Counted from the first letter of the stretch, positions 34,973-45,605 are shown. The stretch: DNA of 64,000 bases from Rhodobacteraceae bacterium HLUCCA08 (GCA_001314655.1 LJSF01000007.1:62001-126000); one strand, 5' to 3'. Notes: generated by a model from the letters alone, not told the origin. Program-made: numbers and translations.

Positions 34973-35992
34973 TCAGGCATCAGGGCGGCCGGCAACGGGG
35001 CGGCCGGCGGCATCGAACAGATGGACCGAAGCCGCATCCGGCGTCAGAAACACCGCCTGCCCGGCCGACACATCGGCGCGCCCCTCGATCCGGACATTGA
35101 CGGCCCCGATCCCTTCGACTTCCGCATGCACGAAGGTATCGCTGCCCAGCCGTTCGGTCAGCGTCACCTTGCCGGCCCAGTCGCCCGCGTCGGACGACAG
35201 CGCAATATGTTCCGGCCGGATGCCATAGGTGACGGCACCATGCGCCTCGGCCACGGCCCCGGACAGGAAGTTCATCCGCGGGCTGCCGATGAAGCCGGCG
35301 ACGAACTGGCTTGCGGGTTCCGAATAAAGCTCCATCGGTGTGCCGACCTGTTCGACATTCCCGCCATTGAGCACCACGATCCGGTCGGCCAGGGTCATCG
35401 CCTCGACCTGGTCATGGGTGACGTAGATCATCGTCGTATCCGGCAGCCGCTGGCCGAGGGCGGCGATTTCCAGCCGTGTATCGACGCGCAGCGCGGCATC
35501 CAGGTTCGACAGCGGTTCGTCGAACAGAAAGACGCGCGGGTCGCGGGTGATGGCGCGGCCGATGGCGACGCGCTGGCGCTGGCCGCCGGACAATTGCCGC
35601 GGCTTGCGGCCCAGCAATTCCTCGATCTGCAGCATCTTCGCGGCCGCCTGGACCCGCGCCTCGATCTCGGGCGTCGACAGCTTGGCCTGTTCCAGACCGA
35701 AGGACATGTTTTCATAGACCGTCATGTGCGGGTAAAGCGCGTAGGATTGAAACACCATGGCGATGCCGCGCCGGGCTGGCATCACGTCGTTCATCGGCGC
35801 GCCGTCGATGCGCAGCTCGCCGCCGGTGATGTCCTCGAGCCCCGCGATCATCCGCAGCAGCGTGGACTTGCCGCAGCCCGAGGGGCCGACGAAGACGACG
35901 AATTCGCCCTGCTCCAGGCTGAGGTTGATGTCGCGCAGGACCTGCACATTGCCATAGGATTTGGAGACATTGATCAGCTCGACACTCGCCAT
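34973..35992 (-). CDS. ABC transporter ATP-binding protein (UgpC/MalK type)
   Basis: A 339-residue ATPase with all motifs intact: Walker [10 protein letters not shown] (about residues 36-44), LSGGQRQR, Walker B FLFDEP and the switch His in YVTHDQVEA. The C-terminal TOBE/OB domain (about 240-339) is normal. Its Shine-Dalgarno (AAAGGATAACCC) overlaps the stop of the upstream permease gene. It should act as a homodimer energising the MalF/MalG-type permeases beside it. It contrasts with the degenerate pair GlpS/GlpT earlier in the window. Confidence 0.93.
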   Translation of the reverse strand: MASVELINVSKSYGNVQVLRDINLSLEQGEFVVFVGPSGCGKSTLLRMIAGLEDITGGELRIDGAPMNDVMPARRGIAMVFQSYALYPHMTVYENMSFGLEQAKLSTPEIEARVQAAAKMLQIEELLGRKPRQLSGGQRQRVAIGRAITRDPRVFLFDEPLSNLDAALRVDTRLEIAALGQRLPDTTMIYVTHDQVEAMTLADRIVVLNGGNVEQVGTPMELYSEPASQFVAGFIGSPRMNFLSGAVAEAHGAVTYGIRPEHIALSSDAGDWAGKVTLTERLGSDTFVHAEVEGIGAVNVRIEGRADVSAGQAVFLTPDAASVHLFDAAGRPVAGRPDA

Positions 35993-35995
35993 GGG

Positions 35996-36822
<827 letters not shown>

Positions 36823-36826
<4 letters not shown>

Positions 36827-37770
36827 GAGCGCTTGCCCTCCAGGTCCATCCGGGTCGCCATGATGAAGGTGATGGTGATCAGCGCGATCACCAGGAACAG
36901 CAGCGTCGAGGCGGCCGAACCATAGGCGAACTGGTCGTAATCGAACAGGTTCTCGCGGGCATAGACCGACATGGTGCGGGTGGCGTCGGTGTTGGGGGTC
37001 AGCACATAGACGATGTCGAAGACCCGCAGCGCATCCAGCGTCCGGAACACCACCGCGACCAGCACGGCGGGCATGATCAGCGGCAGGGTGATCTTGCGGA
37101 ACACCCGCCAGGCCGGCACGCCGTCCAGTTTCGCGGCCTCGTAGATGTCCTGCGGCACCATCTGCAGCCCGGCCAGGATCAGCAGCGCCATGAAGGGCGT
37201 CGTCTTCCAGATGTCGACCATCAGCACCGCGACCATCGCCGTGTCGGGCGAGGCGGTCCAGGCGATCGGCTGGGAAATCAGGCCCAGGCCCTGCAGCATG
37301 TCGTTGATGATCCCGAACTGGTCATGCAGCATCCAGGCCCACATCTTGGCCGACACGATGGTGGGGATCGCCCAGGGGATCAGCACGGCGGCCCGAACCA
37401 GGCCGCGGCCGCGGAATTGCTGGTTCAGCACCAGCGCGATGACCAGACCGAACAGGGTTTCGAAACTGACCGAAACGACAGCGAACAGGATCGTGTTCCA
37501 GACCGAGCGCCACCAGCGGGCATCGGCCAGCAATCCGTAATATTGCCCCTCGCCGTCGCCCCATTCGACATATTCGAGGTAATTGCGGAACCCGACCCAT
37601 CGCGCATCGGACATCAGGTCCAGCGAGGCATCGGTGAAGCTGAACCAGATCGTCCGGCCCAGCGGCCAGGCGGCGACCACCGCCAGCGTGACCAGCATCG
37701 GCGCCAGGAACAGCCAGGCCGACCGTGTCCGGCTGCGCGACAGGCGCGATTTCTTGGCGGTTTCGGCCAC
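36823..37770 (-). CDS. ABC transporter permease, MalF type
   Basis: A 315-residue permease with six helices after a basic cytoplasmic start (VAETAKKSRLSRSRTRS). The GTG at 37770 is chosen because AAGGAGGAGTGCC precedes it; longer readings run through the intergenic hairpin. The coupling loop is IYEAAKLDGVPAWRVFRKIT about 95 residues before the end. It pairs with the MalG-type protein and follows the binding-protein gene by a short hairpin-containing gap. Confidence 0.92.
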
Positions 37771-37792
37771 GGCACTCCTCCTTGCTCGATGC

Positions 37793-37815
37793 CCCCGGGC
37801 GACGCGCGCCCGGGG
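37793..37815 (-). other. Hairpin between binding-protein and MalF-type genes
   Basis: CCCCGGGCG (37793-37801) pairs perfectly with 37807-37815 over a 5-base loop, 15 bases after the binding-protein stop. Like the glp structures, it sits immediately 3' of a binding-protein gene and has no U-run. A 3' stabiliser or attenuator is likely. Confidence 0.6.
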
Positions 37816-37829
37816 TCGTGGTCGGGTCC

Positions 37830-39095
37830 CTACCAGCGCGGGCCGCGCAGGCGGTTCAGCTCGGCCTCGAGCCGGGCCAGGTTCTCTTCGGCGGTGCCGT
37901 CGCCGGACATGGTGTTGTGCGTCGCCGTCCAGAACGCCGCCGACACCTCGTTGTATTTGCGCAAGGTCGCGGCCGAGGGGCGCGGCAGGGCATTGTCGAC
38001 GACCGGCTTCCACAGCGGGATGAATTCCTGTTCCGCCGCGACCTCCGGATCGTCATAGACCGCCGTCAGGGTCGGCGGGCGCGACAGCTCGATCGCGCGT
38101 TCCTTCTGGTTGTCGTAATTGTTCAGGAACCGGACCAGTTCGATCGCCGCCTCCTGGTGTTCGGAATAGGCCGACACGCCCAGGTGCCAGCCGCCCAGGG
38201 TGGCGGCCGAGGGCAGGCCGTCGCCCCCGGTCGGCAAGGTGGTCACGGCGAAGCTGTCGCGCACCGGGCTGTCCTCGCCGGCGGCCAGGGCATAGGCATA
38301 GTTCCAGTTGCGCATGAACACCGCATTGCCGGACTGGAACACCCCGCGGGCATCCTCTTCCTTGTAGTTCAGCACGCCTTCGGGCGAAATCCCGCCGACC
38401 CAGCTGGCCGCCAGGGTAAGCGCCTCGGCCGCCGCCGGGTTGTTGATCCCGATCGAGCCGTCCAGCTCGACGATCCGGCCGCCGCCGTTGCTGACGATCC
38501 ATTCCTGGGCATTGCAGGTCAGCCCCTCGTAGGCGGCCCCCTGGAACACGAAGCCCCACATGTCGTCATCGCCCTCGGCCCGTTCGCCGTCCATGATGAT
38601 CTGCGCGGTTTCGGTCATTTCCTGCCAGGTGGTGGGCACGTCGCGGCCGTATTTCTCCAGCAGGTCGGCCCGGTAATACAGCGCCGGCGCGCCCAGGAAC
38701 ATCGGCAGGGCGACCAGTTTGCCATCCACGGTCTGGCTTTCCACGGCGGCCGGGACGAAATCGTCGATGATGTCCTGCACATGGGGGGACAGGTCGACGA
38801 AATGCTGCGCCAGCTGCGGCGCCCAGATCACGTCCAGCCGGTAGACGTCGATATCGGACGATTGCGCCGACAGCCACAGCCGGTATTGGCCGAACTGGTC
38901 CGTCGTGCTTTCCGGCATCGACACGATGGTGACGGTGTGGCCGGTCTCGGCCTCGAACCGGTCCAGCTGGTCGCGCAGGTTTTCCTGGTCGCGCCCGATC
39001 GAGCCGTGCACGATCGTCAGCTCTTCGGCGATCGCCCCGCTGGCCAGCAGGGCCGCCGTGGCCAGACCGGTCATGAGATGTCTGAATGTGGTCAT
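37830..39095 (-). CDS. Carbohydrate ABC transporter substrate-binding protein
   Basis: A 421-residue exported binding protein of the cluster B (sugar) type. The signal peptide ends near ASGAIA-EELTI (residue 23). Mature features include the IDVYRLDVIWAPQLAQ segment and LPMFLGAPALYYRADLLEKY, typical of trehalose/maltose-like receptors. AGGAGGAACACA precedes ATG 39095. It receives cargo for the MalF/G-type permease next door. Linkage to a sulfatase and PfkB kinase makes a sulfated or otherwise modified sugar a candidate ligand. Confidence 0.92.
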   Translation of the reverse strand: MTTFRHLMTGLATAALLASGAIAEELTIVHGSIGRDQENLRDQLDRFEAETGHTVTIVSMPESTTDQFGQYRLWLSAQSSDIDVYRLDVIWAPQLAQHFVDLSPHVQDIIDDFVPAAVESQTVDGKLVALPMFLGAPALYYRADLLEKYGRDVPTTWQEMTETAQIIMDGERAEGDDDMWGFVFQGAAYEGLTCNAQEWIVSNGGGRIVELDGSIGINNPAAAEALTLAASWVGGISPEGVLNYKEEDARGVFQSGNAVFMRNWNYAYALAAGEDSPVRDSFAVTTLPTGGDGLPSAATLGGWHLGVSAYSEHQEAAIELVRFLNNYDNQKERAIELSRPPTLTAVYDDPEVAAEQEFIPLWKPVVDNALPRPSAATLRKYNEVSAAFWTATHNTMSGDGTAEENLARLEAELNRLRGPRW

Positions 39096-39137
39096 TGTGT
39101 TCCTCCTGTCGTTGTAACGGTTCTTGTCGTTGCGGCC

Positions 39138-40682
39138 TCACCGCACGAAGATCGGTGAGGTCCAGGCCATCTGGCCGCTGACTTGTCGCAGCCGCAGATA
39201 GATCGTTTCGCCGGCGGACAGCGCGCCCAGCGGCACCTGCCCGGCCCATTGCCAGTCTTGCGGGCGGGGCAATTGGTGGATCCGCCAGGCGGGGCTGTCG
39301 ATCGGCCCCAGGTTGCCGCTTTTGGCCCCCTCGTAGAGCCGGGCCGCCGGGATCCGGATCTGCCGGTCGCCGAGCCGGGCCTCGACCACCGCCTCGGACG
39401 GCAGCCGGGCCCGCAGCATCATCCCCTGCATCGCCGGCGTGGTGTTGTTGGGATTGGCCTCGGCGGTGACGGACAGGGTGACGGCGTCGCCCTCCAGGCC
39501 GATCCGGGGCAGGCTGTGGCCGCTGTCGCTGCCTTCGAGCGGCGACACGATCTCGGGGCCGCGCAGGCGGGGCTCCACGGCGTGGATCCTGCCCCCGTCC
39601 AGCGTCAGGGCCACGTCCCAGTCATGCCGGCTGCCGCGCGCGCCCCAGCCCAGCTCCAGGAACAGCAGGATTTCGTCACCGTCCGGGTCGATCGGCGCAG
39701 GCGTGATCGCCGGGCTGATCCGGTGCCACAGCCGGCCGTTGCGGAGGATGTCGATCTGGTCGATCGCGCCGCCGGCCACCGCTTCGACACTCAGCGCGGC
39801 AGCAGGCCGGGGGGCGATGACGCTGCCCTGCACCGCGCCGTCGATATCCGCCAGCAGGTGGATACGGTCGCCGGTCAGCGCGTTGGTGCGCCGGTCCTGC
39901 ATCGCCCGCCAGAACCCGTCCCGGTCGTGGGCGCCGGCGAACAGCGCCATGCGGCCATGGCCGTAGGACCCGGGAAAGCCGCTGTGGTGATCGGTATTGC
40001 CGACGATGCCGAAGACCGCGCCCCGCGCCAGGCCCTGCGCCATGGTCGAGTGTCCGTCCACCGGGCCCATGGAATGCAGGTAGCCCCGGTCGGTTTCCGA
40101 GGCTTCGGCGCAGCCATGCATCGACAGCATCTCGACGAAGGGCGACAGGTCGGGATCGAAGCTGTCCCAGTTGATGCCGCGGGCCCCGGTGCGATAGCCG
40201 ATATGATGGGGAAAGGCGAAGGCCCGGTCGCCGTAGCGGGCCTTCAGCGCCGATTTCAGCGCCGCCGGATCGTCGGCCAGTTCCAGCGGCCCGCGCTCCA
40301 GGTCGGCCAGCACGATCGTGTAGTCGCCATGGGCGTTCGAATGGATCTCGTAGCCCGCGAACACGGTGAATTGCCCCGGCCGGTCGGCGGCGCGCAGGGT
40401 GTCGTAATGGCCAGGCCAGGCGGCGCGCAGCCGGTCGAAACCCTTGACGTGAAAGTCGACGATATGGGCCACGCGCGGGTCGTCGACCGGCATGTCGGGC
40501 CAATGGGCATGGCCGGTGACCGAAACGAAATCCAGCTGCAGCGCGGCTTTCTTCAGGGCGTCGGGAAAGGCGCCATGGCCATAGGACAGGTCCGAATGGT
40601 TGTGGATGTCGCCGTAGAAGGCCCGCAGCCCCAGGGCGCGGGCGCGCGGGCACAACCGTTCGGGCAAGGCCGCGTTGATCAT
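39138..40682 (-). CDS. PHP-like/DUF3604 metal-dependent hydrolase
   Basis: A 514-residue protein. The N-terminus has YGDIHNHSDLSYGHG (residues about 23-37), a metal-binding PHP/DUF3604-type motif. Further His/Asp-rich segments occur: VTGHAHWPD, FPHHIGYR and VGNTDHHSGFPGS. The C-terminal about 200 residues look beta-rich. This resembles DUF3604 proteins, whose activities are largely uncharacterised but probably phosphoesterase or hydrolase. No signal peptide is seen. The ATG overlaps the Gfo/Idh gene stop (ATGA), and the binding-protein gene follows. It may hydrolyse an ester of the imported compound. Confidence 0.78.
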   Translation of the reverse strand: MINAALPERLCPRARALGLRAFYGDIHNHSDLSYGHGAFPDALKKAALQLDFVSVTGHAHWPDMPVDDPRVAHIVDFHVKGFDRLRAAWPGHYDTLRAADRPGQFTVFAGYEIHSNAHGDYTIVLADLERGPLELADDPAALKSALKARYGDRAFAFPHHIGYRTGARGINWDSFDPDLSPFVEMLSMHGCAEASETDRGYLHSMGPVDGHSTMAQGLARGAVFGIVGNTDHHSGFPGSYGHGRMALFAGAHDRDGFWRAMQDRRTNALTGDRIHLLADIDGAVQGSVIAPRPAAALSVEAVAGGAIDQIDILRNGRLWHRISPAITPAPIDPDGDEILLFLELGWGARGSRHDWDVALTLDGGRIHAVEPRLRGPEIVSPLEGSDSGHSLPRIGLEGDAVTLSVTAEANPNNTTPAMQGMMLRARLPSEAVVEARLGDRQIRIPAARLYEGAKSGNLGPIDSPAWRIHQLPRPQDWQWAGQVPLGALSAGETIYLRLRQVSGQMAWTSPIFVR

Positions 40683-41947
40683 TGCGCCGCCTCCGCCAGG
40701 TCCATCTCGCGCGGGTCGACCGGGCGGCCGTTTTCGGCCAGGCTGATCTGCGCCGCCGTCACCAGGCGCAGCGACGCGACCCCTTCGGCGACACCGACAG
40801 GCGGGCGTTCGCCCTGCATGAAACGGTCCAGCTTGCGCACCAGTTCCCGGTCGGCGCCGTAATGCGACGAGCCGCGGTCGGGATCGGGGTGACGGATCGT
40901 CGAGCGCGCATGGCCATGCCGTTCGACCAGGTCGATATCGCCGCTGTGCCGTTCCATCCGCAACCGGCCGCTGTCGCCGACGATCTCGAGCGTTTCCTGG
41001 TCTTCGGCCCAGGGTCCGAAGATGGCGAAGAACAGCGTCGCGACCAGGCCGCTGTCATACTGCACCGTCACCACGGCGTGGTCGTCGATATCGGCGCCGG
41101 GGTGAAAGACGCAGGTGTCGTTGCGGTCATGCACCGCCTCGGCCCGGCTCCAGCTGGCGTTCGGCACCCGGCCGATCCCTTCGAACTTGTCGATCAGGGT
41201 TTCATGGCGGCGATAGGGGCAATCCCGGTCGCAGTCGCCGCATCGGGCCGGCGCGGTGGGATCGGGGGCGAAGATCCCCGAAACCCCGCCGGTGGCCGTG
41301 ACCCGGACCGGCTGCGCATCTCCGGCGATCCAGTTGAGCACGTCGAAATGGTGCGAGCCCTTGTCGTTGAGCGCCCCGCCCGAGCGCGCCGCGCTGCGGT
41401 GCCACAATTGCAGGTAGCGGGTATAGGGAATGACCGAGCGCAGCAGCACCATGCGGGGCCGGCCGATCCGGCCGCTGCGCGCCAGGGCGACGGATTCGAT
41501 CCAGGACCGTTCGTAGCGCCGGGTGAAGCCCATCATGACCGGTGCGCCGCTGACCTTTTCCGCCGCCGCGATGGCCCGGGCATCGTCCAGCGTGACCGAA
41601 ATCGGCTTGTCCAGATAGACCCGCTTGCCATGAGCCACCGCCGCCTCGACCGGGGCGCGATGGCCGTCGGTATGGGTGGTGACGATCACCAGGTCGACCG
41701 ACGTATCCGCCACCGCCTCCTGGAGAGAGCCGAAGACACGCACCCGGTTGTCGGTGCCGGTCCGGTCGTAGATCGCTCCCAGGTGCCGGGCCGCCAGCGC
41801 GGCGCGCTCCTCCAGCCGGTCATGGACCCCGCGGATGCGCAGGCCGGTGTCGCGCGCGGCCTCGGCGATGCGGCTGCCGATGAAATAGACGCCCCGCTCA
41901 CCGGCACCGATGATGGCAACCCCGACACTGGATTCTGGTCTTGTCAT
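40679..41947 (-). CDS. Gfo/Idh/MocA family NAD(P)-dependent oxidoreductase
   Basis: A 422-residue dehydrogenase. The Rossmann motif VAIIGAGERG (residues 10-19) binds NAD(P). DKPISVTLDDA (113-123) carries the family's catalytic-region Lys-Pro. A Cys cluster C236-x2-C239-x3-C243 with C279 could bind zinc or be structural; similar clusters occur in some members of the family. It would oxidise or reduce a sugar or polyol. It is the first gene of the operon after the regulator, with a 76-base gap containing an inverted repeat. Confidence 0.9.
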   Translation of the reverse strand: MTRPESSVGVAIIGAGERGVYFIGSRIAEAARDTGLRIRGVHDRLEERAALAARHLGAIYDRTGTDNRVRVFGSLQEAVADTSVDLVIVTTHTDGHRAPVEAAVAHGKRVYLDKPISVTLDDARAIAAAEKVSGAPVMMGFTRRYERSWIESVALARSGRIGRPRMVLLRSVIPYTRYLQLWHRSAARSGGALNDKGSHHFDVLNWIAGDAQPVRVTATGGVSGIFAPDPTAPARCGDCDRDCPYRRHETLIDKFEGIGRVPNASWSRAEAVHDRNDTCVFHPGADIDDHAVVTVQYDSGLVATLFFAIFGPWAEDQETLEIVGDSGRLRMERHSGDIDLVERHGHARSTIRHPDPDRGSSHYGADRELVRKLDRFMQGERPPVGVAEGVASLRLVTAAQISLAENGRPVDPREMDLAEAAQ

Positions 41948-41984
41948 GACAACCCCGGACTTGTCCCTGACCCGGAGCCTAGGC

Positions 41985-42018
41985 GAGTATGATCAGCCGA
42001 TAAACGCCACTTATACTC
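41985..42018. promoter_or_regulatory. Candidate operator: inverted repeat GAGTAT...ATACTC
   Basis: GAGTATGAT (41985-41993) and CTTATACTC (42010-42018) form an imperfect 9-base inverted repeat in the 76-base gap between the GntR-type regulator gene and the Gfo/Idh gene. The outer six bases match perfectly. It is the best local candidate for the regulator's binding site. Confidence 0.4.
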
Positions 42019-42023
42019 ACCCC

Positions 42024-43115
42024 TCAGGGCGAGGTCGCGTCGAGCAGCTGGATCGAGCCGTTCACCAGCGTGTAGATCGGCAGGTAATGGGTGCGCGGCG
42101 GGGCCGGGCTTTGCTCGATACGGGCGCTGATGACGGTTTCGAACAGGTCCAGCTTTTCGGCGTCGGAATTGCCGACGATATCGAACTGGCTGACATGTTC
42201 GGACGGCACGTCGACGCTGCCCAGCAGCAACAGGCTGACATCGACGCCGGACCGCAGCCGTTTGTCGTGCAGGGCGGCGTCCATCCTGTAGCCCTCGACC
42301 AGCCCCCAGACGATCAGGGCGGTCGTCGCGTCCGCGTCGCCGGGCAGGTCGGGCAAGGCCCGCGACAGGTCTTCGCGGCGGTAGGATCCGGGCAGCGACG
42401 CGACGGTGTGCAGGCGCGGATGCGGCTGCGGCCCCGCCCAATCGCTGAGCAGCAGGAATTCCCGCCGCGCCATCGCGATCTGGCGCGCGTCATGGGCCGA
42501 GGTCAGAAAACCGATCCGGTCATGCCCCCGGTCGCGCAACATGCGGTAGCCCACCGACAGCGCCTCGCGCCAATTGGTGCCGATGACATCCGCGTCGATC
42601 CCCGTCACCGACACCCCGTCGATCACCAGCGCATCGGCGCGGTCGCGGATCCGGGCCAGGAACCGGACCGAGACGACTTCGAAATTCGACTGCAGCAGAC
42701 AGCACCGGAACCGCCACGGGCGGTCCAGATGGGCGCAGGCATCGGCCTCGTCGGCGAATTCCTTCATCTCGACGCGGTAGCCTTGCCGCCGCAGCCGGTT
42801 GACCAGTTCGATCAGCAATGTGCGCGCCAGGCGGCTTTCGGATGTGCGATACAGGATCAGGCAATCGGCGGCATAGACCTCGCCGGTGTCCTCGGGTCGG
42901 GGGGCGATGCGCAACCCCGCCCCCGGACGCGCCACGATCCGCCCCGCCGCGACCAGGGGTGCCAGCGCCCTCTGGACCACCCGCTGCGAGGTTCCGAATT
43001 CGGCCATCAGGTCGCGCACCTTGGGCAGCCGCGCCCCCGGCGCGCCCTGGGCGATCAGCCGCTCGAGCCGCTGTCTGACGGCTGCGTCTCTGGGCGTTCT
43101 GCTGTCGGATCCCAT
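42024..43115 (-). CDS. GntR-type winged-helix regulator with LacI-like ligand domain
   Basis: A 363-residue regulator. Residues 10-70 form a winged helix with LPKVRDLMAEFGTSQRVVQR and a wing. Residues about 80-363 resemble a periplasmic-binding/LacI-type sensor, with GYRMLRDRGHDRIGFLTSAH typical of that fold. The ATG 43115 is chosen because the N-terminal extension from farther upstream is out of character and overlaps the DUF2478 region. It sits just upstream of the sugar-type operon on the same strand and probably regulates it. Confidence 0.85.
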   Translation of the reverse strand: MGSDSRTPRDAAVRQRLERLIAQGAPGARLPKVRDLMAEFGTSQRVVQRALAPLVAAGRIVARPGAGLRIAPRPEDTGEVYAADCLILYRTSESRLARTLLIELVNRLRRQGYRVEMKEFADEADACAHLDRPWRFRCCLLQSNFEVVSVRFLARIRDRADALVIDGVSVTGIDADVIGTNWREALSVGYRMLRDRGHDRIGFLTSAHDARQIAMARREFLLLSDWAGPQPHPRLHTVASLPGSYRREDLSRALPDLPGDADATTALIVWGLVEGYRMDAALHDKRLRSGVDVSLLLLGSVDVPSEHVSQFDIVGNSDAEKLDLFETVISARIEQSPAPPRTHYLPIYTLVNGSIQLLDATSP

Positions 43116-43216
43116 GGTCTGTCGCGCGGCGGGTTTCGGACGGTATCGGTCCGCGCAGTATGCCGACAATTCGCGGCAGCGAAAGCGCCGTCGGACAGGA
43201 CCGCCCGGTCCGGCCC

Positions 43217-43735
43217 TCAGGCGACCTGACGCGCCCGCCCGATCGTGCCGCTCAGCCAGCCGATCAGGGCGGTTTCGTCGGGCGCCAGGGGCCGGGCCAG
43301 CCCGCCGGTGAACGCCTCGAAGGCCGGCAGGTTCAGCGCATTGACCCCGACCAGGACCGGCAGGCCGAGGTCGAGCGCCTCGGCGATGACCGCGCGGAAC
43401 CCGCGCCCCTCCGCCTCGTGCTTGCCGAACTTGTTGACGATCAGGCAATCGCTGCCGGGCAGCCGGCCCTGCACCAGCCCGACCGCGCCTTCCAGCGCTT
43501 CGGGGTCAAGCCGGCAGCCCCGCGATGCGGATCCCAGGCTTTGGGAGATCCGGATCCGGGGGCCGTCGGGCAGGACGATGACATCCATGTCGCAGGGCCC
43601 TGCATCGGGGCGTTCGGTATTGACCTGCGCGGTGCCCGCAGGCCGCAGCCCCCGGGCGACAAGCGCCTGCGCCACCTTCTGCAACACCAGATCGGTGTCA
43701 CCGCGCCCCGGCGCCATGGTATAGGCGATGTTCAT
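43217..43735 (-). CDS. DUF2478 protein following moeA
   Basis: A 172-residue cytoplasmic protein with no P-loop. It contains GSASRGCRLDPEALEGAV, CLIVNKFGKHEAEGRGFR and GLPVLVGVNALNLPAFEAF, the conserved blocks of DUF2478. Members are often found near molybdate transport or cofactor genes; its function is not known. The start ATG overlaps the moeA stop (ATGA). Its place at the end of the nitrate-reductase operon supports a molybdenum-related role. Confidence 0.82.
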   Translation of the reverse strand: MNIAYTMAPGRGDTDLVLQKVAQALVARGLRPAGTAQVNTERPDAGPCDMDVIVLPDGPRIRISQSLGSASRGCRLDPEALEGAVGLVQGRLPGSDCLIVNKFGKHEAEGRGFRAVIAEALDLGLPVLVGVNALNLPAFEAFTGGLARPLAPDETALIGWLSGTIGRARQVA

Positions 43736-45027
43736 CCATGTCCCCTTTCCGATCGGAACGGCAGGAAATCGACAAGCGCGCCTGCGGCCAGGTCCCCGTC
43801 CCGGGCGGGCAGAACGACCAGGCCATCCGACAGGGCCAGCAGGCCGACCTGGCCGGATCGCACGGGCGCGGCGGCTTCGACCCGGGCGCGCCCCGTCGCG
43901 TCCCAGCCGACGACCCGCGCCGGGCGCAATTCGCAGCGTCCGGGCCGGCGCCGCACCGGATGCGACAGCCGCGCCCGGTGGCCGGGCCTGTCCGCCCCGG
44001 CACACCCGGACAGTCCCGCCAGGATCGGTTCGCCGAACAGCGCCCAGGTCACGAAAGCCGATTGCGGATTGCCCGGAAGGCCAAGCCACAGGGCCCCGCC
44101 CAATCGGCCGAAGGCGACCGGCTTTCCCGGCTTGATCGCGACCCCGGCGAAGATTTCGCGCCCGCCGAGGTCCCGGACGGCGGCGCGCAGGTGATCCTCT
44201 TCGCCCACCGACACGCCCCCGGTCGTCACCACCAGGTCGCAATCCTGCGCGGCACGCCCAAGCGCCTGCCGCGTCGCCGCGATATCGTCGGGCAGGTGAT
44301 CGACGATCCGCAGGTCAAGATCGGGGCGCGCCAGGGCGGCCCGCAGCATCGGCGTGTTCACGTCCCAGATCCCGGCGCGGCCCGGGCGAGGCGCCCCCGG
44401 GGGCGCGATCTCGGCGCCCGAGACCAGCAGCGCCAGGCGCAGCCTGCGCCGCACGACCAGATCGCCATGGCCGGCCGAGGCCGCCGCGGCGATGCCGCGC
44501 GGACCGATCCGCAGGCCGGGTGGAACGATGTCGGCGCCGCGGGAATATTCCTCGGCCCGACGGCGGATATTGGCGCCCGGATCGGGGCGCGCGCGCAGAA
44601 CGATCCCGTCGGGGCCGCGCGCCACCGCCTCCTGCATCACGACGCAATCGGCCCCCTGCGGCACCGGCGCGCCGGTCAGGATGCGCGCGCAGGCGCCGGG
44701 CGGCAGGGCGGTGTGGCCGCCGTCGCCGGCCGCACAGCGCAGCGCCACGGCCAGCGTCCAGGGACCGGCTCCGGTCAGGTCGGACCACCGCAGCGCATAG
44801 CCGTCCACCGCGGCATGATCGAAACGCGGCATGTCGGCCAGCGCACGGATCGGCGCCGCCAGCACCCGTCCCGAGGCCTGGGCCAGGTCGACCCGTTCGA
44901 CCCCGTCGACGCACAGGACCTGCCCGGCGATCCGCCGCAAGGCCTGGTCCAGGCTGATGGTGTCGCCGCGCCGGGCGGGGGCATCGCATCCGCATCCCGC
45001 ATCGATCCGGCGTTGCACAACGGTCAT
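43732..45027 (-). CDS. moeA: Molybdopterin molybdenumtransferase MoeA
   Basis: A 431-residue enzyme that inserts molybdate into adenylylated molybdopterin, releasing AMP. Landmarks are FDHAAVDGYAL (N-terminal substrate region), ILTGAPVPQGAD, TTGGVSVGEEDHL and LWLGLPGNPQSAFV, all classic MoeA segments. The N-terminus has a CGC stretch (GCGCDAPARRG), also seen in some MoeA proteins. The start ATG overlaps the hemerythrin gene. Nitrate reductase NarG needs the molybdenum cofactor, so its presence in the operon is functional. Confidence 0.95.
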   Translation of the reverse strand: MTVVQRRIDAGCGCDAPARRGDTISLDQALRRIAGQVLCVDGVERVDLAQASGRVLAAPIRALADMPRFDHAAVDGYALRWSDLTGAGPWTLAVALRCAAGDGGHTALPPGACARILTGAPVPQGADCVVMQEAVARGPDGIVLRARPDPGANIRRRAEEYSRGADIVPPGLRIGPRGIAAAASAGHGDLVVRRRLRLALLVSGAEIAPPGAPRPGRAGIWDVNTPMLRAALARPDLDLRIVDHLPDDIAATRQALGRAAQDCDLVVTTGGVSVGEEDHLRAAVRDLGGREIFAGVAIKPGKPVAFGRLGGALWLGLPGNPQSAFVTWALFGEPILAGLSGCAGADRPGHRARLSHPVRRRPGRCELRPARVVGWDATGRARVEAAAPVRSGQVGLLALSDGLVVLPARDGDLAAGALVDFLPFRSERGHG

Positions 45028-45605
45028 GGCAAGGCCCCCCGACCCTGCGGATCGGCGAACAGGTCGTGCAATCCGCGCCGCCGCAGCATCGCGTCGCGCA
45101 GCTTGTCCAGGTCCCGCTGGGTCAGGCGGGCGCGGGCAAGCGGCAACAGGACCGCGTTTTCGAGGATCAGATGCCGACGCGTCGCCGCGGCAAGCTCGCG
45201 CAGGATGTCCCGCACCGCCTGGGACAACCGCCCCACCGCCGATGCACCACAGATATCCGCGGCGACGACCCCGGCCAGCCGGGCGATCTCGTCATGTTCG
45301 CGGTCCAGACGTTGCGCCAGCCGGGGCAGGTCGTCCTCGGGGTCGGCACGGGCAAGAACCAGTGGCATCAGGGCGTCATCCTCGTCCGCCAGCAACAGCG
45401 GCAATTCATTGCGCAGATAGCCGCACAGGGCAGCCACCGCATCCGGGTCGGGGGTCGGCTGATCCGCCAGACCGTCGATCCGGGCGCAGATGGTGCGCAG
45501 CCGCAGGTGATCCTCCGAGATGAAGTCGATCGGGTTGCGCAGCAGCCAGGGACTTGTCGGGGATGTCCCGTCCGGCCGCGGGCGGTCAGGGATGCGGGGC
45601 GTCAT
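45024..45605 (-). CDS. Hemerythrin-domain protein
   Basis: A 193-residue four-helix-bundle protein with the HHE pattern: H near residue 31 (SEDHLRLR), LLADEDDALMP, LDREHDEIARL and RRHLILENAVLLP. These supply a possible di-iron site for O2 or NO. GAAGGAG precedes ATG 45605. It lies between a PPIase and moeA in the nitrate-reductase operon, so a role in NO protection or O2/iron handling during nitrate respiration is plausible but inferred. Confidence 0.8.
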   Translation of the reverse strand: MTPRIPDRPRPDGTSPTSPWLLRNPIDFISEDHLRLRTICARIDGLADQPTPDPDAVAALCGYLRNELPLLLADEDDALMPLVLARADPEDDLPRLAQRLDREHDEIARLAGVVAADICGASAVGRLSQAVRDILRELAAATRRHLILENAVLLPLARARLTQRDLDKLRDAMLRRRGLHDLFADPQGRGALP

